A stretch of DNA of 52,038 nt from the NCBI GenBank assembly GCA_023247795.1, contig JAHFFT010000016.1, positions 1 through 52,038 of the forward strand, written 5' to 3'. Of this stretch, positions 39,889-48,490 are shown piece after piece. A program made the position numbers and the translations under genes. The notes under the pieces were generated by a model. The model was not told the DNA's origin, ran no database searches, and saw only the letters and a list, made by a program, of their open reading frames with translations. This DNA is from Candidatus Omnitrophota bacterium. GTDB lineage: Bacteria > Omnitrophota > Gorgyraeia > Zapsychrales > JANLHA01. How positions within the stretch are numbered: the first letter of the stretch is position 1; each line of letters starts with the position of its first letter.

Positions 39889-41079
39889 ATGCCGACACAG
39901 GTAGGAATTGGTTTCAGCCAACAGACCAACACTCCATTAGCAACTCAGGAAGCCCTCCAAGAAGCGCTCAAGCAACTGAATGATAACCAGCCTTCCTTTG
40001 CCATGATCTTCAATACCGCCCATTATGCCCCTCAAGAAATCCTCAAAATCACTCAAAAAATCATCCCCAACACCTGCCTCATCGGCTGCAGCACGGCCGG
40101 GATCATTCTGCCGGATTGGGTCGCTGACCGCGGGATCGGAATCTTCGCACTTTCTACGGATGAATTGAAAATCGAAACCGGTTATGTGACACATTTGCCG
40201 ATGCAAAACATGCTCTCAGCTGGAACCACGTTCGGCAATAACATTGCCCCACGATTCGGTCTGCAGCAACGCAAACTTTTTCTCTTTTTGATGGACGGCT
40301 TGCTGCACGATACCGAAGGCCTCTGCCAAGGACTGAAACATCAACTGGGCAACATCCTGCCGATCATCGGAGCTAAAAGCTGCGACTCATTTCGCTTTCA
40401 AGAAAGCTGGCAATATGATCAAGACGAAGTTTTTTCGCAAGGGGCCGTTGGCGCTCTCTTCAATGGGTACTCGAAGACCGCTTTGAGCTGCAAACACGGC
40501 TGGCGGCCGTTAGGAAAACCGCGAAACATCGATGAGATGGAAGGCCGCGTCCTCAAATCCATAGACGGACAGCCGGCCTTAAACCTTTATAAAGAATTTT
40601 TCCCCGAAGACTTCGCGTCCCTCAAAGACAGCGGCTTGAATCAGTTAAAAATCCGCTATCCTCTGGGCATCAAAATTCCTGGAAAAAATAATGGTTACCT
40701 CTTAAGAAATATAACCCACGCCCTTGACGATGGAAGCCTGGTCTGTCAAGATAACCTCATTGCAAAGGCGCCAGTCCATATTATGATCGGCAATATGGAT
40801 GCCTGCCTGGAAGCGGCGGAAGAGGCCGCTCAAGACATCAAAGAACAGCTCAGCGGTCAAAAACCAAAATTCATTCTCATTATGGATTCTTTGCTGCGTT
40901 ATAAAATTTTAGGAAGATCCGCTTATCAGGAAATCCGAATGATCAAAAATATTTTAGGCATAGACGTCCCCATCTTCGGAATGTACGCGAATGGTGAAAT
41001 TTCTTCAACCCAAGTGAAGGAACATTTAACAAAGACCTTCCTACAAAACGGAAGCATCGCGATCGCCGCCATCGCCTAG
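39889..41079 (+). CDS. FIST domain sensory protein
   Basis: About 396 residues, soluble. FIST_N (~30-210) and FIST_C (~225-390) follow the family pattern of a sensory domain found with histidine kinases and GGDEF proteins; some bind small ligands. Marks include CLIGCSTAGIIL and GDMDACLEAAEE-like text near residue 300, and FGMYANGEIS near the C-terminus. I choose the ATG at 39889, with GTGGAGAA 9 bases upstream; a longer frame starts at 39859. It is the first gene of a three-gene signalling operon, 14 bases before the kinase. Confidence 0.88.
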   Translation: MPTQVGIGFSQQTNTPLATQEALQEALKQLNDNQPSFAMIFNTAHYAPQEILKITQKIIPNTCLIGCSTAGIILPDWVADRGIGIFALSTDELKIETGYVTHLPMQNMLSAGTTFGNNIAPRFGLQQRKLFLFLMDGLLHDTEGLCQGLKHQLGNILPIIGAKSCDSFRFQESWQYDQDEVFSQGAVGALFNGYSKTALSCKHGWRPLGKPRNIDEMEGRVLKSIDGQPALNLYKEFFPEDFASLKDSGLNQLKIRYPLGIKIPGKNNGYLLRNITHALDDGSLVCQDNLIAKAPVHIMIGNMDACLEAAEEAAQDIKEQLSGQKPKFILIMDSLLRYKILGRSAYQEIRMIKNILGIDVPIFGMYANGEISSTQVKEHLTKTFLQNGSIAIAAIA

Positions 41080-41093
41080 CTAAACACCCGCTC

Positions 41094-42626
41094 ATGATTC
41101 ATGAAATGACAGCATTTATTAACAGCAACCTTTTGCTGTTTCTCTTCTGTGCCGTTATTGGCTTCAGCATAATCATTCTTATTCTCTTATCGATCATCGG
41201 AAAGCGACGGCTGAGAATCCAGGATCTGCAAGGCTCGCTCCATCAACTTTCTAACTCCTTTAATGAACTGGACGAACAAGCCAAATTGATCGTCAAGACC
41301 GATCTGGAATTGAATAAAGCGCAAGAAGAGCTCAACAAGCGGATCAACGCGCTGGATGCCTTGCAAAAAATTTCGCATCTGATCAGCACGACCCTTGATG
41401 AAAAGGAAATCTTTGCCCGTCTTAACCAGCCGATCCTTTCCGAATTGGGGTTTGAACGTTTTTTAATTGCCGTTACTGACGCGCAGAATTTTGTTGTTCA
41501 GCTTCATCTCGGGTTTTCCAAAGAAGAGGGCCGCGCCGCGATCAACGCTCTCCATCAATACCTAAAAGGACGCCGGCCTTTACGAATCAACGAACTCTTG
41601 TCTTCCCTTCGCGAGTTTGATGAGTCTAAAGAAGCCTTCACAAAAATTTTTAACGTCAAACACTATATTTTTGCTCCCCTTCACACCCAGAACGAATTGC
41701 TTGGTTTCATTTTTGTCGGCAATACCCCGCAAGGAAGCGCGATCACGGAAGGCGACGAAGAAATCGTCTCGATCCTGTCCGATCAGATCGGTCAAGTCGT
41801 GGAAAACGCCCGGCTCTTTGAACAAGTCTACCGCGCCCGACACAGCCTCGAACTCAAAGTCCAAGAAAGAACAAAACAGCTTTCGTCGGCCTTGGAAGAG
41901 GTAAACAAAATCAGCAAAACCAAAACTGATTTTATCTCTGCGGTTTCGCATGAACTGCGCACCCCCTTAACCTCGATCAAAGGCTATGCCTCGCTTCTGA
42001 TCAGCGGTAAGATCGGAGAAATTCCGGAAAAAGTGAAAGACCGTTTAACAAAAATCAATAAACATTCTGATAATTTGGTGAAGTTGATCAATGAATTATT
42101 GGATATTTCCCGTATCGAATCCGGTAAGGTGGAAATGCGATTTACAAAGGAACCCATCTCTGCCGTCATTGAAAGCGTTCACGACCTTTTGACACCGCAG
42201 CTCAAAGACAAGGGCATCCGATTTGAAATTGCCGCGAGCGAGACAATCCCCGACGTGCCCATGGATCGGAGTCAAATCGAACGAGTCTTGATCAACCTCA
42301 TCGGCAATGCGATTAAGTTTACCCCTGAGCAAGGATTGATCAGTATTCAAATCACCGCTGATCACGAAAAAATAACAACCGCAATTTCTGATTCAGGGAT
42401 CGGGATTAGCGAAGAAGATTTGGATAAAATCTTCAATGAATTTTATCGGGTCGATAATCCGATCAACCAAACCGTTAAGGGCACCGGCTTAGGGCTGCCC
42501 CTGACAAAAAAAATTATTGAAGCGCATCATGGGACCATCTGGGTCACCAGCAAAATCAATGAAGGGGCTTCCTTTTATTTTACGCTGCCGGTCAAACAAA
42601 ACCTGCCAGCATTCCAATTTCCCTAA
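41094..42626 (+). CDS. Membrane sensor histidine kinase (GAF-HisKA-HATPase)
   Basis: 510 residues. One N-terminal membrane helix (~12-36), a coiled coil (~45-85), a GAF domain (~85-235) and HisKA with the phosphorylated His286 in SAVSHELRTPLTSIKGYASL. HATPase_c (~390-505) contains N- and G-boxes (LINLIGNAIKFTPEQ, SGIGISEEDLD, KGTGLGLPLTKKI). The kinase phosphorylates the response regulator that follows. The ATG at 41094 is used here; a second at 41106 is possible. The 3' end is followed by an inverted-repeat element and then the response regulator gene. Confidence 0.95.
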   Translation: MIHEMTAFINSNLLLFLFCAVIGFSIIILILLSIIGKRRLRIQDLQGSLHQLSNSFNELDEQAKLIVKTDLELNKAQEELNKRINALDALQKISHLISTTLDEKEIFARLNQPILSELGFERFLIAVTDAQNFVVQLHLGFSKEEGRAAINALHQYLKGRRPLRINELLSSLREFDESKEAFTKIFNVKHYIFAPLHTQNELLGFIFVGNTPQGSAITEGDEEIVSILSDQIGQVVENARLFEQVYRARHSLELKVQERTKQLSSALEEVNKISKTKTDFISAVSHELRTPLTSIKGYASLLISGKIGEIPEKVKDRLTKINKHSDNLVKLINELLDISRIESGKVEMRFTKEPISAVIESVHDLLTPQLKDKGIRFEIAASETIPDVPMDRSQIERVLINLIGNAIKFTPEQGLISIQITADHEKITTAISDSGIGISEEDLDKIFNEFYRVDNPINQTVKGTGLGLPLTKKIIEAHHGTIWVTSKINEGASFYFTLPVKQNLPAFQFP

Positions 42627-42627
42627 A

Positions 42628-42678
42628 ACCCAGCTGCCCGATTTTAAACACTTGGCACCGGGGCGCTGGGGACTGGGT
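42628..42678. repeat. Fold-back element, ACCCAG ... CTGGGT type, copy 1
   Basis: Starts ACCCAG (42628) and ends CTGGGT (42678), with an AT-rich middle (ATTTTAAACA) and internal GGGGCGCTGGGGAC. It belongs to the same family as the copies around 44781-44883, 45005-45088 and 48112-48210. It sits directly after the kinase stop codon. Confidence 0.5.
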
Positions 42679-42698
42679 AACGAGATTCAGGAGTTGAT

Positions 42699-43634
42699 AT
42701 GCCAAAGCAAACCATTTTAACGATTGATGATGATCCCGACATTCTCGATGTCCTGGAGTTGACTTTGTCGGATCAATACGACGTTATTCAGGCCCCGGAC
42801 GGAAAAGTTGGACTGGAAATGATGCGGATCAAACATCCGGACCTGGTCATCTGTGATTTTACGATGCCGCAGCTCAGCGGCATCGAATTTGTCAAAATTG
42901 TAAAAAAAGATATCCTACTGCAACATATCCCAGTCGTCATGTTGACCGGTAAAGGCGAAGTGAAAGACATGGTCGGTGGAATTGAGGCCGGGGCCGATGA
43001 CTATATCGTCAAACCTTTCGAACCGACAACCCTTTTGGCCCGTATCCGCATGATTCTACGCCAGACCGTCCGTAACTTAGACGCTAATCCGCTGACACAT
43101 CTTCCCGGCAACACCTCAATCATGGAAGAATTGCAATTGCGCATCCGCTCAAAAAAACCGTTCGCGGTCGGCTATGCGGATCTGGACAAATTCAAAATCT
43201 ATAATGACAATTATGGTTTTGAAAAGGGCGATGATGTGATCAAGCGAACGGCCGAGTTGCTGATTAAAGCGCTCAACCATTGTGCCGGCCCGGAAGCGTT
43301 TATCGGCCATATTGGTGGAGACGACTTTGTCATCATCACCGACGATGATGTTATGGACCGAACCTGTGAGAGAATTATCGAAGAATTCAAAAAAATCGTT
43401 CCTTCCTTTTATAATCAAACCGATCGTCAAACCAAAAGCGTCGTCGGCAAAGACCGGCGAGGCAACACCATCAAAACCGGACTGCTCTCGATATCCATTG
43501 GGATCGTGAGTTCCGCCACCCATACCATTACCCACGTGGCGCAGATAGGCGAAATTGGGGCCGAACTTAAAAAGTACGCCAAAAGTGTGGAACAAAGCAA
43601 TTTCGTGCGGGACAAAAGAAAAGAAAACAAGTAA
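42699..43634 (+). CDS. Response regulator with GGDEF-like output domain
   Basis: 311 residues. The receiver (~1-120) has phosphoacceptor D53 (VICDFTMP) and the conserved Lys in YIVKPF. The output (~125-300) is GGDEF-like with the motif GGDDF (HIGGDDFVIITDDD), one step from the canonical GG[DE]EF. Such domains make c-di-GMP, though the altered motif leaves activity uncertain, and I see no RxxD inhibitory site. The ATG at 42699 has CAGGAG six bases upstream. A PilZ protein is also in the window, so a c-di-GMP circuit is plausible. Confidence 0.9.
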   Translation: MPKQTILTIDDDPDILDVLELTLSDQYDVIQAPDGKVGLEMMRIKHPDLVICDFTMPQLSGIEFVKIVKKDILLQHIPVVMLTGKGEVKDMVGGIEAGADDYIVKPFEPTTLLARIRMILRQTVRNLDANPLTHLPGNTSIMEELQLRIRSKKPFAVGYADLDKFKIYNDNYGFEKGDDVIKRTAELLIKALNHCAGPEAFIGHIGGDDFVIITDDDVMDRTCERIIEEFKKIVPSFYNQTDRQTKSVVGKDRRGNTIKTGLLSISIGIVSSATHTITHVAQIGEIGAELKKYAKSVEQSNFVRDKRKENK

Positions 43635-43694
43635 CAAGCGACAAGGCCCAAGTTACAAATGACTTGAGACCTGCAACATGAGACTTGAAACTTA
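43635..43694. repeat. ACTTG-rich low-complexity block between convergent genes
   Basis: Short units AAGCGACAAG, ATGACTTGAGA and TGAGACTTGAAACTT. It resembles the block at 24893-24955 and separates the convergent response regulator and pilin genes. Confidence 0.4.
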
Positions 43695-43695
43695 A

Positions 43696-43983
43696 TTAAG
43701 GATAATTGCGGCGAAACGTGCGGACTTTATCTGAAATGAGTTTATTTGCCTGAAAATCGACAACCCTCGCTGCGGATTCCCCCATGATCGCTCGCGACGC
43801 CTTATTAAAAAATTCATTCGCCTGCTGCTGGCTACGCGGCAAGAAGGTGTTGAAACCAACCAAGGCAATGATGGTCGCGGCCGCAAGCACCAGCAGATAT
43901 TCAATGGCGGTCTGACCGTTCTTTAGTTTTTTTCCTTGAAACAGCGACATGTCTTTTGGGATATCCATAATCAAATATACCAT
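43696..43983 (-). CDS. Pilin-like protein with class III-type (Flp-like) signal peptide
   Basis: 95 residues. The N-terminal region KNGQTAIEYLLVLAAATIIA has the mark of Flp/class III pilins: a charged prefix, a processing site before Q-T-A-I-E-Y, and a hydrophobic helix with a Glu at position +5. The mature part is short and helical. It would form a thin pilus or surface fibre after peptidase cleavage. No tad machinery lies nearby. Several ATGs (43983, 43968, 43950) can serve as start. Confidence 0.75.
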   Translation of the reverse strand: MVYLIMDIPKDMSLFQGKKLKNGQTAIEYLLVLAAATIIALVGFNTFLPRSQQQANEFFNKASRAIMGESAARVVDFQANKLISDKVRTFRRNYP

Positions 43984-44057
43984 GTTCTTTAAGCGATATG
44001 CAAATCATCCCGCCAGGGGCAGGGATCCCCGTCCAGAATCATCCCGTCAGAATAAAA

Positions 44058-44771
44058 TCAATCCTTCCCAAAACTTTTCAATGCCTTGACAAATTCTTTT
44101 GGGTTATCCGAACCAAAAAAATAGCTGGCCGTGGCTAAAATATTCGCGCCAGCTTTGATCACCTCGGGTGCGGTCAAATCATTGATGCCGCCATCTACCT
44201 CGATATCGCCATCGAAGCGCAGGCGCAGACCTTGGATCTTTGAAATTACTGAAGGATTGAATTTCTGCTTGGCAAATCCGGGATTGACCGACATTATCAA
44301 CACACCGTCGATCTCATTGTAAAGGGATTGGATGCAAAGCGGGGTACCCGGATTGATCACCATAAAAACCTTCTTCCGATGAGCATGGATTTTTTTAATG
44401 TCGGCCCGGGCCCGATCGGAGTAGATCGTGTCCACCTCTTTGGGATACTGCCCATATTCCCGGCAGGCCGGTCTTAACGCTCCGTAACACTCGGCCTGAA
44501 TCGAAATGATATCTGCTCCGGCCTTGAGGAAAGAATCAATAAAATCCGTTGGATGCTCAATCATCAAATGGGCCTCGATCGGAAGTTTGGTAATCGTGCG
44601 CACCGCCTCGACGATCATGGGCCCGATCGTGATATTGGGGACAAAATGCCCATCCATCACATCAACGTGAAGCATGTCAACGCCCGCGTCTTCGCATTTC
44701 TTGATCTCATCGCCCAATTTTATAAAATCAGCGCAAAGGATGCTGGCGCTGATTTTGATGTCTTTGGTCAT
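44058..44771 (-). CDS. rpe: Ribulose-phosphate 3-epimerase
   Basis: 237 residues, TIM barrel. It interconverts ribulose-5-phosphate and xylulose-5-phosphate. Clear family marks are SASILCADFIKLGDEI, HVDVMDGHFVPNITIG, EAHLMIEHP, SVNPGFAKQKF and DGGIN. A stretch of ~20 extra residues near 118-140 (KEVDTIYSDRARADI) is unusual. Otherwise it is complete. It is downstream of tRNA-Leu and pyrG on the same strand. Confidence 0.93.
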   Translation of the reverse strand: MTKDIKISASILCADFIKLGDEIKKCEDAGVDMLHVDVMDGHFVPNITIGPMIVEAVRTITKLPIEAHLMIEHPTDFIDSFLKAGADIISIQAECYGALRPACREYGQYPKEVDTIYSDRARADIKKIHAHRKKVFMVINPGTPLCIQSLYNEIDGVLIMSVNPGFAKQKFNPSVISKIQGLRLRFDGDIEVDGGINDLTAPEVIKAGANILATASYFFGSDNPKEFVKALKSFGKD

Positions 44772-44780
44772 AAATTTTTT

Positions 44781-44883
44781 AGTGCCCCTGCGCTCCGGGT
44801 ACCCTGCGCCCCGGTTTTAAAGCGGTGTCGCCGGGTGGCTTCCTGAACATTTATCTGGGACACTGGGGACCTGGCAACTGGAG
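44781..44883. repeat. Fold-back element, copy 2
   Basis: GTGCCCCTGCGCTCCGGGTA and CTGGGGACCTGGCAACTGG arms around a TTTTAAAG centre. Same family as at 42628, 45005 and 48112. Confidence 0.45.
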
Positions 44884-44902
44884 ACTTTTCAAAATAATCA
44901 TA

Positions 44903-44984
<82 letters not shown>

Positions 44985-45004
44985 GTGTAAAAATTCTTTA
45001 AAAA

Positions 45005-45088
45005 ACCCAGTACCCAGCACTCCAGTTCCCCAGCACCAAAACTTTATAATTCAGACAACTGGCGCTCTGGGGAACAGGGAACCTGGGA
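45005..45088. repeat. Fold-back element, copy 3
   Basis: GTTCCCCAG at 45025-45033 pairs with CTGGGGAAC at 45067-45075; further CCCAG/CTGGG units extend the arms around an AT-rich core (ACTTTATAATTC). Intact arms are 9 bp. Confidence 0.55.
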
Positions 45089-45094
45089 ACCTAT

Positions 45095-46708
45095 TCATTT
45101 ATTCACTCTCTTTAACGCCGCCCGAATGAATTCGCGAAACAACGGATGCGCCTTATCCGGTTTTGATTGGAATTCCGGATGAAATTGGCAAGCCACAAAC
45201 CAAGGATGGTCTTTGATCTCGATGATCTCGACCAGTCCTTTTTGCGGATACTGACCGGCAAAAACAAACCCCTTTGCTTCCAACGTCTTTCGGAATTCAT
45301 TGTTAAATTCATAGCGATGACGGTGCCGTTCGTTGATGCTCTCCTGCTGATAGGCTTGAAAACTCTTCGAATCTTTGATCAATTTGCAGGTGTACAGCCC
45401 CAGCCGCATCGTCGCCCCTAAATGTTTGATATGTTTTTGTTCTTCCAACAAACTGATGATCGGTACCGCCGTGGATTTATTAAACTCCGTTGAGTTGGCC
45501 TCTTTCAAACCGCAGACATGCCGGGCAAATTCAATGGTGGCCACCTGCATCCCTAAACAAATCCCGAAAAAGGGAATCCGTTTTTCTCTCGCGTACTGAA
45601 CAGCGGCGATCTTGCCCTCAATGCCCCGCTCCCCAAATCCGCCGGGAATGAGAATCCCCTGAGCGTCCGCCAAAAATGGGTCGAGACTTTTCCCTTTTTC
45701 TAAATCCTCCGAATCGACTTTATGAATATTGACTTTGGTGTTGTTCGCGATCCCGCCGTGCACCAACGCCTCATAAATGGATTTATACGCGTCGGGCAGG
45801 GAAATATATTTTCCGACAACCGCTATTTTGATTTCGTGTTTAGGATTTTTGAGACGATCCACCACATACCGTTTCCAATTGCTAAGCCCTTTGTCCGCGC
45901 GCTTGATGTTCAAACGCTTTAAGATCAAATCATCCAGCCCCTGTTCCTTTAAAGAAAGCGGGACTTCATAAATATGCTCGACGTCGCTCGCCTCCACCAC
46001 AGCTTCTTTTTCCACATTGCAGAAAAGCGCGATCTTCTCTCGCTGTTCCTTGCTGATAGGTCTTTCCGTCCGGCATAAGAGGATGTCGGGGATGATCCCG
46101 ATCTCTCGCAAGCGGCCGACGCTGTGCTGTGTTGGTTTGGTTTTCTGCTCACCTGCGGCCTTGATGTAAGGGAGCAAAGTCACGTGAATATCAATGGCAC
46201 TATGCTCTCCCAATTCCCAGCGCATCTGACGAATGGCTTCCAAAAATGGTAGGCTTTCAATATCGCCGACCGTGCCGCCGATCTCCACGATCGTCACGTC
46301 CGCCTTGCTGTCCCGGCTGGCCTTCATGATGTCGCGCTTGATCTCATCGGTGATATGTGGAATGATTTGTACTGTTTTGCCTAAATAATCTCCCCGGCGT
46401 TCTTTGGTGATGACCGAATAATAAATTTTTCCGGTCGTGATATTGCTATCCCGGCTCACGTGGATATTGGTAAATCGTTCATAGTGGCCCAAATCAAGGT
46501 CGGCCTCTGCCCCGTCGTCGGTGACATAGACCTCGCCGTGCTGAAAAGGATTCATGGTCCCGGGGTCCACGTTCAAATAAGGATCGCACTTGATCATGGC
46601 GGCTTTGAGCCCGCGCGCCTCGAGCAGTTTGCCGATCGAGGCAGCAGCGATCCCCTTGCCCAAACTTGAAACAACTCCTCCGGTAATAAAAATGAATTTG
46701 CCCATCAT
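45095..46708 (-). CDS. pyrG: CTP synthase
   Basis: 537 residues, full length. It converts UTP, ATP and glutamine to CTP. The synthetase domain (~1-265) begins [20 protein letters not shown] and has [19 protein letters not shown]. The glutaminase domain (~290-535) carries the nucleophile in FFGICLGMQ and the CQFHPEF and PGGFGERG stretches. Two adjacent ATGs (46708 and 46705) are possible starts. It begins 3 bases after the purF stop, so the two are coupled. It is followed by fold-back repeats and tRNA-Leu. Confidence 0.97.
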   Translation of the reverse strand: MMGKFIFITGGVVSSLGKGIAAASIGKLLEARGLKAAMIKCDPYLNVDPGTMNPFQHGEVYVTDDGAEADLDLGHYERFTNIHVSRDSNITTGKIYYSVITKERRGDYLGKTVQIIPHITDEIKRDIMKASRDSKADVTIVEIGGTVGDIESLPFLEAIRQMRWELGEHSAIDIHVTLLPYIKAAGEQKTKPTQHSVGRLREIGIIPDILLCRTERPISKEQREKIALFCNVEKEAVVEASDVEHIYEVPLSLKEQGLDDLILKRLNIKRADKGLSNWKRYVVDRLKNPKHEIKIAVVGKYISLPDAYKSIYEALVHGGIANNTKVNIHKVDSEDLEKGKSLDPFLADAQGILIPGGFGERGIEGKIAAVQYAREKRIPFFGICLGMQVATIEFARHVCGLKEANSTEFNKSTAVPIISLLEEQKHIKHLGATMRLGLYTCKLIKDSKSFQAYQQESINERHRHRYEFNNEFRKTLEAKGFVFAGQYPQKGLVEIIEIKDHPWFVACQFHPEFQSKPDKAHPLFREFIRAALKRVNK

Positions 46709-46711
46709 GTG

Positions 46712-48091
46712 TTATTGCTGCTCAAGCAGGTATTTGCTTTTATTTTTAGGAATTTTAACAGGATATTTTCCGGTAAAGCAGGCATGACAAAAATCGTCGG
46801 ACTTTTTCATGACCGATAACATCCCTTCCAGACTCAGATATTCCAAAGAATCCACACCAATGAACTCTGCCACTTCTGCGACACTTTTTTTCGAAGCGAT
46901 CAATTCTTTCTTGCTGGGGAAATCAATCCCGTAAAAACAGGGATATTTGATCGGCGGGCAACTGATCCGCAAATGGATCTCTTTAGCACCGGCCCGACGG
47001 ATCTCTTCAATACGGCTGCGGCTGGTCGTTCCTCGGACGATCGAATCTTCCACCACCACCACTTTTTTCCCATTCAAAACATCATGGATCGGATTCAATT
47101 TCACCCGTACCCGAAAATCCCGAATGAATTGGGTCGGTTGGATAAACGTGCGGCCCACATAATGGTTACGGATCATCCCCACTTCATAAGGCTTGTTCAA
47201 CTTTTGCGCGTAACCAAGCGCGGCATAGACCCCGGAATCCGGAATCGGCATGACAAAATCAGCGTCGAGAACAGGATGCTCATCGGCCAATCGCGCGCCC
47301 AAACGTTTGCGCACCTGATAAACATTATCATCAAAGATATGGCTGTCCGGCCGGGAGAAATAAACATTTTCAAAAATGCATTGGCTCTTATGTTCAACCT
47401 TTTTTGGCAAAAAGCAGGTCTCAATTTTGCTGCCCGTGATGATGACAATCTCACCCGGCTCTAATTCTCGGATGAACTGCGCTTTGATAATATCCAAAGC
47501 GCTGCTTTCACTGGCAAGGATATATTCCCCCTCGAGTTTTCCCAAACACAAAGGACGAAAGCCCTGTGGGTCGCGGGCCCCGACGACGCTGTTGCCAACC
47601 AAAAAGATCAACGAAAACGCCCCCTCCAGCTGAGAAAGGACTTCCTGGAACCATTTTTTCATGTCTGCGCCATTGCGCGACCGTACCAAGAGATGAACAA
47701 TGAGCTCGGAGTCCATCGAGGTCTGAAAAATGGACCCTTCCTCTTCCAGCCGACGATAAAGCTCCTCGGTATTTGTTAAATTTCCGTTATGGGCGACGGC
47801 GATCGGCCGGCCTTTATGCGATACCAAAAATGGCTGAATATTTTTGTAATTGCTAGACCCGGTCGTTGAATAACGGCAATGGCCAATGGCAACCAGGCCC
47901 TTCAATTCCTCAAGCGCCGTAGCGTTGATCGCGTCCGCGACCAATCCGGGATTTTTGACCATCCGAATTTCTCGTCCGTCGTAACTGGCGACACCGGCGG
48001 CCTCTTCTCCTCGGTGCTGTAAAGCATAAAGACCTAAAAAAGCGACCTTAGCAGCTTCTTTATGATTGGCGATTCCAATGATTCCGCACAT
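46712..48091 (-). CDS. purF: Amidophosphoribosyltransferase
   Basis: 459 residues, no propeptide: the catalytic cysteine follows the Met (MCGIIGIANH). It makes phosphoribosylamine from PRPP and glutamine, the first step of purine synthesis. The PRPP loop is VVVVEDSIVRGTTS. The cysteine spacing (ISCPPIKYPCFYGIDFP and DFCHACFTG) matches the Bacillus type with a structural [4Fe-4S] cluster. It lies upstream of pyrG (3-base gap) and downstream of the carB region, with the AAA ATPase gene in between. Confidence 0.96.
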   Translation of the reverse strand: MCGIIGIANHKEAAKVAFLGLYALQHRGEEAAGVASYDGREIRMVKNPGLVADAINATALEELKGLVAIGHCRYSTTGSSNYKNIQPFLVSHKGRPIAVAHNGNLTNTEELYRRLEEEGSIFQTSMDSELIVHLLVRSRNGADMKKWFQEVLSQLEGAFSLIFLVGNSVVGARDPQGFRPLCLGKLEGEYILASESSALDIIKAQFIRELEPGEIVIITGSKIETCFLPKKVEHKSQCIFENVYFSRPDSHIFDDNVYQVRKRLGARLADEHPVLDADFVMPIPDSGVYAALGYAQKLNKPYEVGMIRNHYVGRTFIQPTQFIRDFRVRVKLNPIHDVLNGKKVVVVEDSIVRGTTSRSRIEEIRRAGAKEIHLRISCPPIKYPCFYGIDFPSKKELIASKKSVAEVAEFIGVDSLEYLSLEGMLSVMKKSDDFCHACFTGKYPVKIPKNKSKYLLEQQ

Positions 48092-48111
48092 GGGATTCCT
48101 TTTGGTAAGTT

Positions 48112-48210
48112 ACCCAGCGCGCCTGTCTCCCTGTCCCCCAGTCTAAAAAATGGGAGACCAAATTTATAAAACGCCTTTCTGGGATCCTGGGCAACTGGGT
48201 TCTGGGGCAC
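48112..48210. repeat. Fold-back element, copy 4
   Basis: ACCCAG at 48112-48117 and CTGGGT at 48195-48200 with an AT-rich centre (AATTTATAAAAC). Same arrangement as the elements at 42628, 44781 and 45005. Confidence 0.5.
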
Positions 48211-48252
48211 TGTCTGATTTTTCATCATTCTGCCTATTATCTAGTAACTTCA

Positions 48253-48390
48253 TTATACAACACACGAATTCTTTTTAATACCATAATAATCCTGCAGTTC
48301 ATTCTCTTTTGCCGCTTTATCCGTTGAAAATTCTCTGCAAGGAATCAAAAAAATTTTACTGTCGGTGGTTGCTACTGTTATTTTTTTCAT
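48253..48390 (-). CDS. Small reading frame with a carB-like C-terminal motif (45 residues)
   Basis: ATG at 48390, peptide starting MKKITVATTDSKIFLIP and ending with AAKENELQDYYGIKKNSCVV. CarB at 50012 ends AKEFTVQALQDYYGVIK, so the AKE and LQDYYG residues match, and 18 of 19 bases around the LQDYYG codons agree. The N-terminal half shows no match. It may be a carB 3' fragment with a new front, or a small gene with a chance match. There is no good ribosome-binding site. Confidence 0.3.
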   Translation of the reverse strand: MKKITVATTDSKIFLIPCREFSTDKAAKENELQDYYGIKKNSCVV

Positions 48391-48490
48391 ACAAAGGGTT
48401 AAATATTGTATCAACATCCCCTTGCGATATGCTGGTTTTGTGCCAACTTTGATTTGAAGCTTAAAACAATTAAGTCTTTATCTTATCTTT

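Larger units (their letters stand above)
48092..48490. other. Spacer between purF and the AAA ATPase gene
   Basis: About 400 bases. Positions 48112-48210 hold a fold-back repeat. 48253-48390 holds a small reading frame with resemblance to the carB 3' end (see separate entries). The remainder (48391-48490) is AT-rich with no gene seen. Confidence 0.5.
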
